Source of the DNA: DASRFR01 sp035651455
Lineage (GTDB): Bacteria > Acidobacteriota > Terriglobia > Terriglobales > Acidobacteriaceae
DNA: 64,000 bases
Reading direction: 5' to 3'
Assembly: GCA_035651455.1 (NCBI GenBank)
Contig: DASRFR010000008.1
Span: 41,483-105,482 of the forward strand
The stretch's first letter is position 1, and each line of letters opens with the position of its first letter. Shown piece by piece: positions 35,269-44,043 of this stretch. Both the position numbers and the translations under genes were made by a program. Under the pieces are notes generated by a model that did no database searches, was not told where the DNA came from, and worked only from the letters and a program-made list of their open reading frames with translations.

Positions 35269-36546
35269 TTACTGCACATTTACCGTCACCGTAGCGGTGC
35301 TCCGTCCATACTGGTTCGTGGCATACAGAGTGTAGGTTGTCGTGGAGGTTGGCGAGACGCTCACGCTGGTCCCCCGCAACGCGCCTGGCCAGGGAGAAAT
35401 AATCACGTACGATGCCCCGCTCACATTCCAGTTCAACGTCGTGCTCGACCCAGCCGATATGCTGCTCTGCGATGCTGTGAAGCTTGAGATCGTGGGCGCT
35501 GCTCCCTGAGGGACATTTGAAGCGGTGTAGATCGGATTCATGACTACCACTTCGAATGCGGACGCGGGTACTTGCCCCAGGTTGTGCAGGTCGTTGTTGT
35601 CCCAGCGACTGTCAGGCGCGCCGCTGATGTACATGGCGCTGCCGTTGTCCGCCATGATCAGGCCGTACTTCTTCATCGCCGTCAGCAATACCTGGTTCGT
35701 AGCTGAGAATCCAGAAATGTCATAGCTCGATTTCAATCGCAGCCGCATGCCCATCGGTGGCGCCGCGGAACTGGTCGAATTACCTGCCCAGTGCGACGCC
35801 GGTGGAATCATCGCCGCGCGGCTTTGCGGCAGCGTGACCCGTAACGCATGCGGGATCTGCCCCGCCGCCACTTCGTCGTATCGCGCCAGGCCGGCGAAGA
35901 TGGATAGACCCGCCGCATCCGCCGAAGTCCACGTCCATGGGCGCTGCTCATCATTCTGCAAGTCCCACACGGCCGCTGACCCGGCGTCCCAGCTTCCATC
36001 TGAGTTCGGATATGAGCTGTAAAGTTCGTATAGAAAACAGTTGCTATTATCGAGCACCAGTACGTGACGGTCGCCGTTGCCGGGGTTCGGATCTCCCTCG
36101 ATGGGCGCATTCGCGGGCACCGGCATCGGTCCCGGGTCACTCTCATTGCCATAAGCGGTAAAGTTCACGTTGACCACCGGTTGAGTTCCGTCCACAACCA
36201 CGTATGGAATGCCGATGTTCGATCCCGCATATTGGCCGGAACCAAAGTCAGCGTGCAGGCCAACGCTGGAACCGATGAAGTTGATAATGGCACTGGAATT
36301 GGGATCAACCTGTGCGGCTGAAATGCCCGTGTTCCAGGGATTGCTGCTACTGAACGGCCGGAACCCATTCAGGCTGCCGCCTTGGCCCGTGCTGATCACG
36401 TTGCAGGCGCCGTTGCTGCCGCCCGTCCCGGAACCTCCATTTCCCGAGTTTCCTCCCGGTGATGGCAGAGCAGCGTCTCCTCCGCCACAGCCAGAGAGGA
36501 CCAGCAAAAACAATAGTGGCATGGCAGTCAACGCAGAGTTTCGCAT
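35269..36546 (-). CDS. Uncharacterised surface lipoprotein with C-terminal Ig-like domain
   Basis: A 425-residue lipoprotein with GAGGGA about 6 bases before its ATG and a lipobox ending LVLSGC at Cys20. A Gly/Ser/Asn linker (about 21-50) precedes a globular domain of about 300 residues (FRPFSSSNPWNTGIS, GDRHVLVLDNSNCFLYELY, IPHALRVTLPQSRAAMIPPASHW in parts), then a C-terminal Ig-like repeat (about 345-425; SSISAGSSTTLNWNVSGA, TSTTTYTLYATNQYG). The globular domain recurs in Acidobacteriota secreted proteins but I know no function for it. Probably outer-membrane or surface attached. Confidence 0.75.
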   Translation of the reverse strand: MRNSALTAMPLLFLLVLSGCGGGDAALPSPGGNSGNGGSGTGGSNGACNVISTGQGGSLNGFRPFSSSNPWNTGISAAQVDPNSSAIINFIGSSVGLHADFGSGQYAGSNIGIPYVVVDGTQPVVNVNFTAYGNESDPGPMPVPANAPIEGDPNPGNGDRHVLVLDNSNCFLYELYSSYPNSDGSWDAGSAAVWDLQNDEQRPWTWTSADAAGLSIFAGLARYDEVAAGQIPHALRVTLPQSRAAMIPPASHWAGNSTSSAAPPMGMRLRLKSSYDISGFSATNQVLLTAMKKYGLIMADNGSAMYISGAPDSRWDNNDLHNLGQVPASAFEVVVMNPIYTASNVPQGAAPTISSFTASQSSISAGSSTTLNWNVSGASYVIISPWPGALRGTSVSVSPTSTTTYTLYATNQYGRSTATVTVNVQ

Positions 36547-36641
36547 CCGTGTCCCTCACGACTATTGTCGGGTAGCAGGATGCGGACACGACGGGAAATC
36601 GGGACATTACTGCGGGCAATTTCGTACATGTCCTTGTGACG

Positions 36642-36672
36642 AAAAAAAGGCCGGCTGAAGATCGCCGGCCTT
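36642..36672 (-). terminator. Rho-independent terminator of the OmpA-like gene
   Basis: On the minus strand AAGGCCGGC (36672-36664), loop of 8, GCCGGCC (36655-36649) and seven T (36648-36642). The 7-bp GC stem, extended to 9 bp by AA/TT pairs, lies 21 bases after the stop of the OmpA-like gene. Confidence 0.9.
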
Positions 36673-36693
36673 GGCTGCGCCGATATAGAAAAC

Positions 36694-38316
36694 TTACTGG
36701 GGCGTCGCGGGCTGTTGCATCTGCGCGCCGATCGAGGGTCCCGACACCACTAATTCCACTCGCCGATTCTGTTGCCGCCCGATCGCCGTATCGTTGGATG
36801 CGATCGGATTGCTCGGCCCAAACCCCTGCGTGGTGATCGAATTGTTCGAAACTCCCTGCGACGTCAGGTAAGTCCTGACTGCTTCGGCTCGCTGCTGGGA
36901 CAATTGCTGGTTGAAGTCCAATGACCCTGTACTGTCCGTGTAACCATCCACCTCCACCCGGATGTCCGGATATGCCAGCAGAATCCCTGCCACTTTTGCC
37001 AGGCGTTCGCGGGCGGTGGGCTTCAATTCCGATTTTCCCGTATCAAACAAGACGTCGGGCATATTAACGATCAGGCCGCGTGCGGAGTCTCGCGTCTCAA
37101 GCACTTGGTTCAATTGCGCCATCAAGCGCGCCCGCGTTTGTTCTTTTTCCTGCTCCGCGTTTTGCGCCTGCTGCTGTGCCTGGAGTGCCTGCTGGTGGGC
37201 CTGTTGCGCCTGTACTTCTGCCTGCTGGCGCTGCTGCGCCTCAAGTTGCGCCTGCTGTTGTGCCTGCGCTGCCTGCTGGGCCGCCAATTGTTGCTGCTGT
37301 TCTGCCTGTGCGCGTTGCTGCGCTTCCATTGCGGCTTTCTGGGCTGCCTCGTCGCGCTCGGCCTGTGCCTGTTGCGCCTGTTGGGCCTGCTGTGTGGCTA
37401 AGGCCTGGGCTTGCGCGGTCTGTTGCTCGGCTTCTCGCTGGCGTTCTGCAACGCGTGCCCGTTCTTCTTCACGCAGCGCGATCACGCGCGACTCTTCTGC
37501 GCTCTGAACTGCTTCGCGAGCCACCGTCTCAATCGGCCCATGCCCCTGCTTGCGGCGATAGTAATCCTCAGCTTGGTCCAGGGCGGTCTGCGCGCGCTGG
37601 AAGGTTGTCGCAGCGTACTGATCAGCTTTCGCGTCCCGAGCGATTCGGACTGCGTTCCGCGCTTGCAGCAGGCTCAGCGGAGCATCTTTGTCGACTCCAT
37701 AAACACGATCCTGGATCGGCTTTACCTGCGAGTTATAACGGTCTCGTGGAATTACGTGATAGTTGACGTCCACCGATTCAACTCGGCCTTTCGTATCCGG
37801 GCGAACCTGATTCTGTGCGACGACCAGATCGCTGGGGACCGCGACTGCGAAATCAGGCTCGGCCGTGACCACCAGCGCGAACGCCTGCATCGGAGTGGCA
37901 GTCTTGATCGAGGCCTTGCCATCCTTCACCACTATTTCCCCCAGGTTGGTCGCACGTCCATCGGGACTGATTCCCCACAGCACGTAGGTCAGGTAGGCCA
38001 GGCCGAAGCTGTTGGCAGGCCGGAGATGCTCTAGCTTTGCTTCAACTTCCACGCGCCCTGTCCGGCTCTCAACCTCGGCTTCTCCGCTTGCCTCTGGCAG
38101 CAAGTCCGTGCCCCTCAGGTCCACGTGAGTAGACTTACCTGGTCGGTAGTTAACGGACTTCACCGTACGTAAAGCGGTGGCCATTTCACTCCCTTGTTCG
38201 GAGGGGCTTTGTCCGGCGCTGGGAGCCGCAGCTTCATGCTCTTGCCAGCTCAGCGCTGGCAAGGAGAATGCCAGCAGGAACCCAAGCGTGATGATCAGCA
38301 GGTGTCGATTCGTCAC
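36694..38316 (-). CDS. OmpA-family protein with long Gln/Ala coiled coil
   Basis: A 540-residue envelope protein. It has a signal peptide (ending LPALS-W), a beta-rich N-terminal domain (about 50-200), a DUF4398-like helical segment (about 205-290; ARNAVRIARDAKADQYAATTFQRAQTALDQAE in parts), a Gln/Ala/Glu-rich coiled coil (about 290-405), and a C-terminal OmpA peptidoglycan-binding domain (about 415-525; VDGYTDSTGSLDFNQQLSQQRAEAV, NRRVELVV). The OmpA domain should bind peptidoglycan, with the coil acting as a spacer. The coil is encoded by repetitive CAG/GCC-rich DNA (about 37110-37440). Ends in a strong terminator; no partner genes in the same direction. Confidence 0.9.
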   Translation of the reverse strand: MTNRHLLIITLGFLLAFSLPALSWQEHEAAAPSAGQSPSEQGSEMATALRTVKSVNYRPGKSTHVDLRGTDLLPEASGEAEVESRTGRVEVEAKLEHLRPANSFGLAYLTYVLWGISPDGRATNLGEIVVKDGKASIKTATPMQAFALVVTAEPDFAVAVPSDLVVAQNQVRPDTKGRVESVDVNYHVIPRDRYNSQVKPIQDRVYGVDKDAPLSLLQARNAVRIARDAKADQYAATTFQRAQTALDQAEDYYRRKQGHGPIETVAREAVQSAEESRVIALREEERARVAERQREAEQQTAQAQALATQQAQQAQQAQAERDEAAQKAAMEAQQRAQAEQQQQLAAQQAAQAQQQAQLEAQQRQQAEVQAQQAHQQALQAQQQAQNAEQEKEQTRARLMAQLNQVLETRDSARGLIVNMPDVLFDTGKSELKPTARERLAKVAGILLAYPDIRVEVDGYTDSTGSLDFNQQLSQQRAEAVRTYLTSQGVSNNSITTQGFGPSNPIASNDTAIGRQQNRRVELVVSGPSIGAQMQQPATPQ

Positions 38317-38558
38317 GGAATGACCTCAGTCACAAAATTTGTCTTATCGCACTCGCTTACACTAAATCCATCACCCGTGAGAAAACGATAGGGGACATAC
38401 AGTAATCGTGTAAGTAAGGGACTGGACATTCCGAGCTGCTTCTCAGGCTCGAGAAACAACAGGTATCTGGCGGCTAGGCATTCGAGTGCTGACCGGTTTC
38501 GTGTCACTCACAAAATGCGGTTGGGATAGGCAGTTCTTCAGACGCGCTCAACAGGAAT

Positions 38559-38726
38559 TCAGGCTCCTGCGCCACGCCGCTTCTTCGATCTTCCCGCCCG
38601 CTTTGCTTCCTCTTCGGCATCACGAGAAGCGGCCTTCGCGTTTGCGGAAAAGAAAATGTCGAGGCAGTAATAGGCTGCTATTGCCACCAGGGCGACGACA
38701 GCTCCGGCGATCAGGAAGACTTTCAT
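38559..38726 (-). CDS. Small single-pass membrane protein (55 aa)
   Basis: An ATG at 38726 with an AAGG-type site upstream opens a 55-residue frame ending at TGA 38561-38559. The product has one N-terminal membrane helix (VFLIAGAVVALVAIAAYY) and a short cytoplasmic tail of alternating acidic and basic residues ending RSKKRRG. The composition, with hydrophobic helix then charged tail, is typical of real small membrane proteins and codon use matches the neighbours. No family recognised. It lies alone between the OmpA-like gene and the OsmC-like gene, whose stop is about 150 bp upstream of it. Confidence 0.55.
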   Translation of the reverse strand: MKVFLIAGAVVALVAIAAYYCLDIFFSANAKAASRDAEEEAKRAGRSKKRRGAGA

Positions 38727-38875
38727 CCTGGCCTTCAGCTAAGAATACGATGCGCGAGTCAGATGTTTGCCAGCACAGAGACGGAATGCCGGTAACAGTA
38801 CCCCAATCTGCGGCATGCGTCCAGCGCGGACAGACGCCCGGCCCGGGCGGGCTCCGCTCCTTCCCTTGGCTGCTG

Positions 38876-39469
38876 CTACATCCTCTCCGTGGCTATCAGG
38901 ATCGGCACTCCATTGGTCAAAGAATCGAATACCGGCGAATGCCTTGAACCGAGTTGGCACAGCTCCTGCAATTGCGCGTCCGGCACATCCGCCTTGATCC
39001 TGAACCTTACTCGAATAGCCTGGCACCCCTTCCGCACGTTGGGATCGAGGTTAAGAAACCCGCGCACATCGATGTTCGCCTCCACCGCAGATTCGACTTC
39101 CTGAAGATGAATTCCACGGCTCGCTGCGTGGTACACCATTGATGTAGTCAAGGACGCCGCCAACGCGTGCAGCAAATATTCCACCGGATTTGCTGCGCTG
39201 TCCTTGCCCAGCAGCACGGGCGGTTGGTCGGCACGCAGCGCAAAGGGCTTCGAGCGAGAGCGCTGATGGCCCGCCCCGAAGAACATGTCCACCGTCGAAA
39301 GGTTTTGGGCGGCGTCGATCCACTGGTTGCGAATTCGAAATTTGAACCTCGCCATGCTTGAGTTCGCTTTAATCTCACTGACGGTCCTCGCCAGTTCATC
39401 GACTGCAACCCCGTTGATCTCCCTGTTAAGTGCTTCGGTGGGCGCCAATTTGCTTTTCCTCCTTCTCAT
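38876..39469 (-). CDS. OsmC-family protein
   Basis: A 197-residue protein of the OsmC/Ohr superfamily. The core (about 60-195) shows the family pattern: GKDSAANPVEYLLHALAASLTTSMVYHAASRGI (in part), VESAVEANIDVRGFL, and the second cysteine region ELCQLGSRHSPVFDSLTNGVP. OsmC members reduce organic hydroperoxides with two cysteines; the first would be expected near the central helix and is not seen in its usual place, so peroxidase activity is uncertain. An N-terminal extension of about 40 residues precedes the core, and a Met at about residue 39 is an alternative start. Confidence 0.85.
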   Translation of the reverse strand: MRRRKSKLAPTEALNREINGVAVDELARTVSEIKANSSMARFKFRIRNQWIDAAQNLSTVDMFFGAGHQRSRSKPFALRADQPPVLLGKDSAANPVEYLLHALAASLTTSMVYHAASRGIHLQEVESAVEANIDVRGFLNLDPNVRKGCQAIRVRFRIKADVPDAQLQELCQLGSRHSPVFDSLTNGVPILIATERM

Positions 39470-39686
39470 GTCCTGCTTTTATCCCTTCATGTAGGGGGCT
39501 CGGAGGCGTTTCAGGTCCTCACGATGCCTCTCTACCGGAAAAATCGAAAACCAACGGGAAAAAGCGACAGGTCTCCCCGATTTTTCACCGCTCTGATCAG
39601 TCTGGTTGCTGTTAAACGGCTATGCGATACTGAAGGCGTACCGGCCACCGGGTCGGGCGCAGAACAGTTGTCTCAGCACCCCTTGC

Positions 39687-39763
39687 GGGCGCGTAGCTCA
39701 AGCGGATAGAGCATCGGATTTCTAATCCGAGGGTTGCAGGTTCAAGTCCTGCCGCGCCTACCA
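39687..39763 (+). tRNA. tRNA-Arg (anticodon UCU), CCA encoded
   Basis: A complete cloverleaf: acceptor GGGCGCG (39687-39693) pairs with CGCGCCT (G-U at the end pair), D stem GCTC/GAGC, anticodon stem TCGGA/TCCGA with loop TTTCTAA (anticodon TCT, reads AGA), variable GGGTT, T stem GCAGG/CCTGC with loop TTCAAGT. The discriminator A and CCA (39761-39763) are encoded. No attachment-site duplicate of its 3' end was seen in this window. Confidence 0.95.
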
Positions 39764-39865
39764 GACGCAATGTCAGGAATTGTCCAAGCAGAAAAATGGA
39801 AGGGCATAATAATTCTCCGTTATATTCCTTTACACGTATATGCCACATGAGGTATATAAGACTAC

Positions 39866-40210
39866 GTGGAGTCTGTCTTCGAAATCATCGCCGAGCCGAA
39901 CCGCCGCGCCATCCTGAGCCTGCTGGTTTCGTCCCAGCAATCGGTAGGGGAGATCGAGCGTCAACTTCGTATGCCGCAGCCCACTGTGTCCAAACATCTT
40001 CGCGTGCTGCGCGAGGCTGGTTTCGTGGAGGCCACAGTGGACGCACAGCGCCGCCTCTATCGGCTGCGACCTGAGCCGCTTCAGGAGGTGGATACCTGGC
40101 TGGCCCAGTTCCGCCGCTTCTGGTCCGCGCACCTGGACGCTCTTGAGCGCCACCTCGACCGCATGGACCAGAAAACAACAATTAAAGGGAAGCAAAGGAA
40201 ACGAAGATGA
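39866..40210 (+). CDS. ArsR-family repressor
   Basis: A 114-residue winged-helix regulator from GTG 39866. The opening FEIIAEPNRRAILSLL, the recognition helix MPQPTVSKHLRVLREAGFV and the wing DAQRRLYRL are typical of the ArsR branch that pairs with AHSA1-type proteins. No metal-binding cysteines are present. The stop overlaps the next start (ATGA), so the two genes form an operon. It probably represses its own operon; the ligand is unknown. Confidence 0.92.
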   Translation: MESVFEIIAEPNRRAILSLLVSSQQSVGEIERQLRMPQPTVSKHLRVLREAGFVEATVDAQRRLYRLRPEPLQEVDTWLAQFRRFWSAHLDALERHLDRMDQKTTIKGKQRKRR

Positions 40211-40734
40211 CCAATCGCGAGCAGTACACACCGGGCCCCGCCAGCGGGGCGCAAGTAAGGAAGGATGGAGAGAAGTGGACGCTTGTTCTCGTCCGGGAAC
40301 TGCGCCACTCGCCGGAAAAAGTCTGGCAGGCCCTCACTGACCCGACGCATCTGCGCGAGTGGGCGCCGTTTGACGTCGACGCGAGCATGAACGCGGTGGG
40401 GACCGTGAAGCTCACGTGGGTGGGAACGGCCACTCCCATTGAAACCAGAGTGACCCGCGCTGACGCCCCCAGGCTGCTGGAGTATGACGATACCCGTTGG
40501 GAACTCGAACCCTCCGGAAATGGTACTCGCCTAACTCTTTGGACCAAGATCGATCGCCGCTTCGTTTCCATGGGTGCTGCGGGATGGCACATTGCCTTCG
40601 ATGTTCTGGATCGCCTGCTCAGCGGAACTCCCGTCAAGCGCATCGCCGGCAGCGACGCCATGAAGTTCGAAGGCTGGCAACGATTGAACGCTGAATATGC
40701 CAAGCAGTTCGGTGTCGAAGCGCCAAAGTGGTAA
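40207..40734 (+). CDS. SRPBCC/AHSA1-like protein
   Basis: A 175-residue START/SRPBCC-fold protein. The family motif VRELRHSPEKVWQALTDPTHLREWAPF and the later ELEPSGNGTRLTL fit the AHSA1 (activator of Hsp90 homology) branch, a hydrophobic ligand-binding fold. It is translationally coupled to the ArsR regulator, the common pairing. It may bind the ligand that controls the pair; function otherwise unknown. Confidence 0.88.
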   Translation: MTNREQYTPGPASGAQVRKDGEKWTLVLVRELRHSPEKVWQALTDPTHLREWAPFDVDASMNAVGTVKLTWVGTATPIETRVTRADAPRLLEYDDTRWELEPSGNGTRLTLWTKIDRRFVSMGAAGWHIAFDVLDRLLSGTPVKRIAGSDAMKFEGWQRLNAEYAKQFGVEAPKW

Positions 40735-40765
40735 GAGCGGTACAGACTTATGAATCGAGGAGCTT

Positions 40766-41005
40766 ATGAACCAAGTCACGCTACGCACGATTTTTCGCTG
40801 CATTCACATCATCCTGGCCATTCCGATTATCGGTTACATTTACAGTCCGTTTGAAAAACTCCCGGACTACGCGTTCCTGACCCGTTTTGTCTTTCTCCCC
40901 GCCATGGCGCTTTCAGGGCTGTGGATGTGGAAGGGCCATCTCGTGCGCCGCCTCTTTTCAAAAAGACAGGCGGCGGGCGCTCGTACGTTCGCAAACCTCG
41001 GATAA
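40766..41005 (+). CDS. Small membrane protein
   Basis: A 79-residue protein with two or three membrane segments (IFRCIHIILAIPIIGYIY, FVFLPAMALSGLWMW) and a basic tail. GAGG lies before its ATG (40766), 31 bases after the AHSA1-like stop. Similar short proteins accompany ArsR/AHSA1 genes in several soil bacteria, but I know no function. Probably part of the same transcript, running into the DHFR-like gene. Confidence 0.75.
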   Translation: MNQVTLRTIFRCIHIILAIPIIGYIYSPFEKLPDYAFLTRFVFLPAMALSGLWMWKGHLVRRLFSKRQAAGARTFANLG

Positions 41006-41021
41006 TCGTTTGAGGAGAAAC

Positions 41022-41594
41022 ATGTCAGGCAGCGAGGTCACTCGAGCAAAACGACTCGTCACCCTGCATATGGTTTCCAGTCTCGATGGTTTCATCGCGA
41101 GAAAGGACAATAGCGTTTCCTGGCTGGATAGCCCCGCGAATATGTATGAAGGTGGGGCATCCATTTCGGAGGAAGAAGCTGCGGCCTTTCTCAAAACCAT
41201 CGACTGTTATGTGCTCGGTTCGCACACCTATGAACACGCGCTCGAACTAGGCTGGCCCTATGGCGATACTCCGGCCGTGGTGGTGAGCTCCAGAAGATGG
41301 CCGACGCCGGGGAAGAGCGTCGAGTTCTATTCCGGGGATCTCAAGACGCTGGTTGAGGTGAAACTCGCGCCGCGGTATCGAAACATCTGGTTAGTGGGCG
41401 GGGCCATGCTGTGCCGCCGTTTTCTCGAACTCGACCTGGTAGACGAAATCAAGTTGACCATCGCGCCCGTTCTGTTGGGGGACGGGCTGCGGTTGTTCGG
41501 TGATGCGCCGACTGAGAAAAGGTGGAACTTGAAAAATGTTATCGCATACAAGAACGGCTTTGTCGAACTATCGTATGCCGCTTCTATTGCCTAA
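41022..41594 (+). CDS. Dihydrofolate-reductase-like (RibD C-terminal) protein
   Basis: A 190-residue reductase-fold protein with GAGGAG just before ATG 41022, 16 bases after the small membrane protein. Family motifs are LHMVSSLDGFIAR, VLGSHTYEHAL, and the NADPH-region IWLVGGAMLCRRFLELDLVDEIKLTIAPVLLGDG (quoted in parts). These YwjB/YyaP-type proteins are widespread; reaction uncertain. Co-directional with the ArsR/AHSA1 genes and probably in the same operon. Confidence 0.88.
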   Translation: MSGSEVTRAKRLVTLHMVSSLDGFIARKDNSVSWLDSPANMYEGGASISEEEAAAFLKTIDCYVLGSHTYEHALELGWPYGDTPAVVVSSRRWPTPGKSVEFYSGDLKTLVEVKLAPRYRNIWLVGGAMLCRRFLELDLVDEIKLTIAPVLLGDGLRLFGDAPTEKRWNLKNVIAYKNGFVELSYAASIA

Positions 41595-41653
41595 ACCGAC
41601 GAATGAGGGTGCGTAACATCCCGCTGCCCGAATCAGGAGCGGAGCCAGGGACT

Positions 41654-42208
41654 ATGCCGAAACTTTCAAAGAAGCAATGTGAAGAGCTACTCAGAGCGTT
41701 GAAGGATCGTTTTGAGAAAAACATGAACCGCCACAAAGGTCTGGCATGGGCTAGCGTCCAAGCCAAGCTGGAAGCGAATCCTGAGAAGCTGCGCTCACTG
41801 CATGAGATGGAAAGGACCGGCGGGGAACCCGATGTCGTTGGCCATAACGAAAACACCGGCGAATACATCTTCTATGATTGTTCAGCGGAAAGTCCGAAAG
41901 GCCGCAGAAGTGTTTGCTACGACCGGGAAGCACTGGAATCAAGGAAGGAACATAAACCAGCCGATAGCGCCCTTGATATGGCGGCTGCCATGGGCGTTGA
42001 GCTTCTAACAGAAGAGCAGTATCGAGAGTTACAGAAACTCGGAAGCTTCGATACCAAAACCTCAAGCTGGGTGAAGACGCCTGCTGCGATCAGAAAACTT
42101 GGTGGCGCCCTCTTTTGTGATCGCCGCTACGATACCGTGTTCCTCTATCACAATGGCGCGGAATCCTACTATGCCGCAAGAGGTTTCCGCGGGTGGCTGA
42201 AAATCTGA
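41654..42208 (+). CDS. DUF4256 family protein
   Basis: A 184-residue cytoplasmic protein starting at ATG 41654. Recognised by the DUF4256 pattern: LLRALKDRFEKNMNRHKGLAWASVQAKLE (in part), EMERTGGEPDVVG, YIFYDCSAESPKGRRSVCYDREALESRK (in part), and the end LFCDRRYDTVFLYHNGAESYYAARGFRG. No function is assigned to the family. Same direction as the DHFR-like gene, 59 bases downstream. Confidence 0.88.
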   Translation: MPKLSKKQCEELLRALKDRFEKNMNRHKGLAWASVQAKLEANPEKLRSLHEMERTGGEPDVVGHNENTGEYIFYDCSAESPKGRRSVCYDREALESRKEHKPADSALDMAAAMGVELLTEEQYRELQKLGSFDTKTSSWVKTPAAIRKLGGALFCDRRYDTVFLYHNGAESYYAARGFRGWLKI

Positions 42209-42354
42209 CACTTTTGTGGCCGGTCTTCGCGCCGCCGAACAGTGTCGGCCGATTGAATAGCTGTAGTCCATCGTGACGGGAAACAGACGTTGGCGGCCAC
42301 CTTGACTAACTATTCGATAGACTTACCCTGTAACATGAGGTCTAATCTCATGCC

Positions 42355-42915
42355 ATGCAGACTTTGGGGCTTTCCGAGTCCACGCAGCGCAGCGAGGGAC
42401 GCCTTAAAAGTTTGTTTTGGCCCTCCATCCGAAATGGCAGCGATGTGGATTATCTCGGCGCACAGGGATACTGGGTCTGCCTCCTGGTGGCGATAGGTTC
42501 TCTCGTCATCCTGACCCTGATGAGCGCGCCTATTACCGCAGCGGCCACCTTTCTGTTTTACTTCGTGGGAGGAGTGGGAGTTCGCGAGCGCAGCCGCTAC
42601 GCTGCCGCAGCGGTTTTCGCGATGTACTTTCTGGACACTCTGATGGGCATTGGTGTGCTCCGCATCATTTTTGCCGCCCTCCTGCTTTCGAACCTTCGTG
42701 CGACATGGATCGCTGCAACCTGGAAGGCCGAATCCGAAGAAGCCATTCTGCCCGCTCGTCTGAACGAAAGTTTCGCGGACAAGCTCGCCGATCAGCTTCC
42801 CGCCAGGCTCTGGCCAAAACTCCGGATGGTGTACTACATATATTCCGCTGGTTTCCTGCTCCTGGTAGTCGCTGGACTGATCGTTCTTGCCGAAGGGACA
42901 AAAATCAAGAACTAG
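42355..42915 (+). CDS. Uncharacterised polytopic membrane protein
   Basis: A 186-residue protein with about four to five hydrophobic helices (residues about 40-75, 83-115, 160-182) and short charged loops. No family motif recognised. The start is the ATG at 42355; its ribosome site is weak. The 146-bp gap before it contains no gene. Likely inner-membrane, function unknown. Confidence 0.7.
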   Translation: MQTLGLSESTQRSEGRLKSLFWPSIRNGSDVDYLGAQGYWVCLLVAIGSLVILTLMSAPITAAATFLFYFVGGVGVRERSRYAAAAVFAMYFLDTLMGIGVLRIIFAALLLSNLRATWIAATWKAESEEAILPARLNESFADKLADQLPARLWPKLRMVYYIYSAGFLLLVVAGLIVLAEGTKIKN

Positions 42916-43151
42916 ACCGGCGAAGGTAGTTCTATCATCGGACAAATGATTTCGCCGGGCACAGCACAGAACGAGGTGCGGCGCGTAGCGAGAGCCTGCC
43001 GGCTGTGGAACCGTCGCAACGCCGTGGCACGCCATCGCGCTGTCTATCCCGCCAGAGTCGTGCTTCACCATTCGGCCAGAAAGAGTCCCCGGTACGGCCT
43101 GCGGTTCAAGCTCTCTTCGAACTTTGAGGCGGAGGCGCTAAACTCTACTGC

Positions 43152-43922
43152 ATGCTAGGAGCGATCGCCGGCGACATTATCGGCTCGGTCCACGAATTCT
43201 GCTGCGGGAAGACTATGGACTTCCCTTTGTTCGCCCCCGACTGCAGGTTCACCGATGACACGGTCCTTACCGTCGCCGTAGCCGATTGCCTGATGAGCGG
43301 CGCTGGCTACACTGACAAGTTTCACGAATACACAATCGCCTACCCTCATCGAGGGTATGGGCTCGGGTTTTTGACTTGGGTCCAGTCTGGTTCGCGTCTG
43401 CCTTACAACAGCTGGGGAAATGGATCGGCGATGCGGGTGAGTCCTGTCGCCTATGCTTTCGATACACTGAAGCGCGCACTGGATGAAGCCAAGGCCAGCG
43501 CCGAGGTCACCCACAATCATCCTGAAGGAATTCGCGGAGCCTTGGCTACCACCATGGCCATCTTCATGGCAAGGCGAGGCGCTTCCAAGGATGAAATACG
43601 CAATGCAATTCAGCAGCAGATCGGATATGACCTTAGCCGCAGCACTGCGGTCATTCGTCAGACTTATTCCTTTAACGAGTCCTGCCAGCAAACCGTGCCG
43701 GAAGCGATTACGGCTTTTCTTGATTCGAAGGACTACGAAGATGCGATTCGTTTGGCCATTTCATTGGGGGGAGATGCGGATACACTGGCGTGCATCACCG
43801 GCGGCATTGCAGAAGCCTTTTATGGAGGAGTTCCCGACCACATCGCCAGACAGGCCCTGGAGCACCTGGATGAGAAACTGAGAAGCACTGTGCTGAAGTT
43901 CCGGGAGCGATACAAGATTTGA
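43152..43922 (+). CDS. ADP-ribosylglycohydrolase family protein
   Basis: A 256-residue ARH/DraG-fold enzyme. It starts MLGAIAGDIIGSVHE and has the two metal-binding acid motifs of the family: CRFTDDTVLTVA and, late, SLGGDADTLACITGGIAEA. Such enzymes remove ADP-ribose from Arg or related linkages. No dinitrogenase reductase or ADP-ribosyltransferase gene is nearby, so the target is unknown. The closest relatives are stand-alone bacterial ADP-ribosylglycohydrolases. Confidence 0.93.
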   Translation: MLGAIAGDIIGSVHEFCCGKTMDFPLFAPDCRFTDDTVLTVAVADCLMSGAGYTDKFHEYTIAYPHRGYGLGFLTWVQSGSRLPYNSWGNGSAMRVSPVAYAFDTLKRALDEAKASAEVTHNHPEGIRGALATTMAIFMARRGASKDEIRNAIQQQIGYDLSRSTAVIRQTYSFNESCQQTVPEAITAFLDSKDYEDAIRLAISLGGDADTLACITGGIAEAFYGGVPDHIARQALEHLDEKLRSTVLKFRERYKI

Positions 43923-44043
43923 GGTTCTCGCCCGTCGGCACGCATTCGTCGTTCCAAACAGCGATCGAAGAAGAGGCTCCGGCTTTCGAAACCTGTAGCT
44001 TAGGCCTGGGCGCTTCTAAATTACTTTGAAAGTGGAGCTCTAC

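Noticed and set aside
36550..36620. Possible riboswitch upstream of the lipoprotein gene
   Set aside because: The GCATCC/GTGTCC and GGATGC/GGACAC segments are not nested, so they cannot form one hairpin, and no riboswitch core was found.
37110..37440. Possible CRISPR-like repeats
   Set aside because: The short CAG/GCC-rich repeats are the Gln/Ala coiled coil of the OmpA-like protein; no regular spacers.
38313..38507. Small minus-strand frame upstream of the OmpA-like gene
   Set aside because: No ribosome site or recognisable product; it overlaps the probable promoter region of the OmpA-like gene.
39612..39848. Open frame across tRNA-Arg on the minus strand
   Set aside because: It is the antisense of the tRNA gene; the AAGLEPATLGLEI-type translation is a well-known false protein of tRNA loci.
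42946..43158. 70-codon plus-strand frame before the ADP-ribosylglycohydrolase
   Set aside because: Arg-rich, no ribosome site, no similarity to known families.
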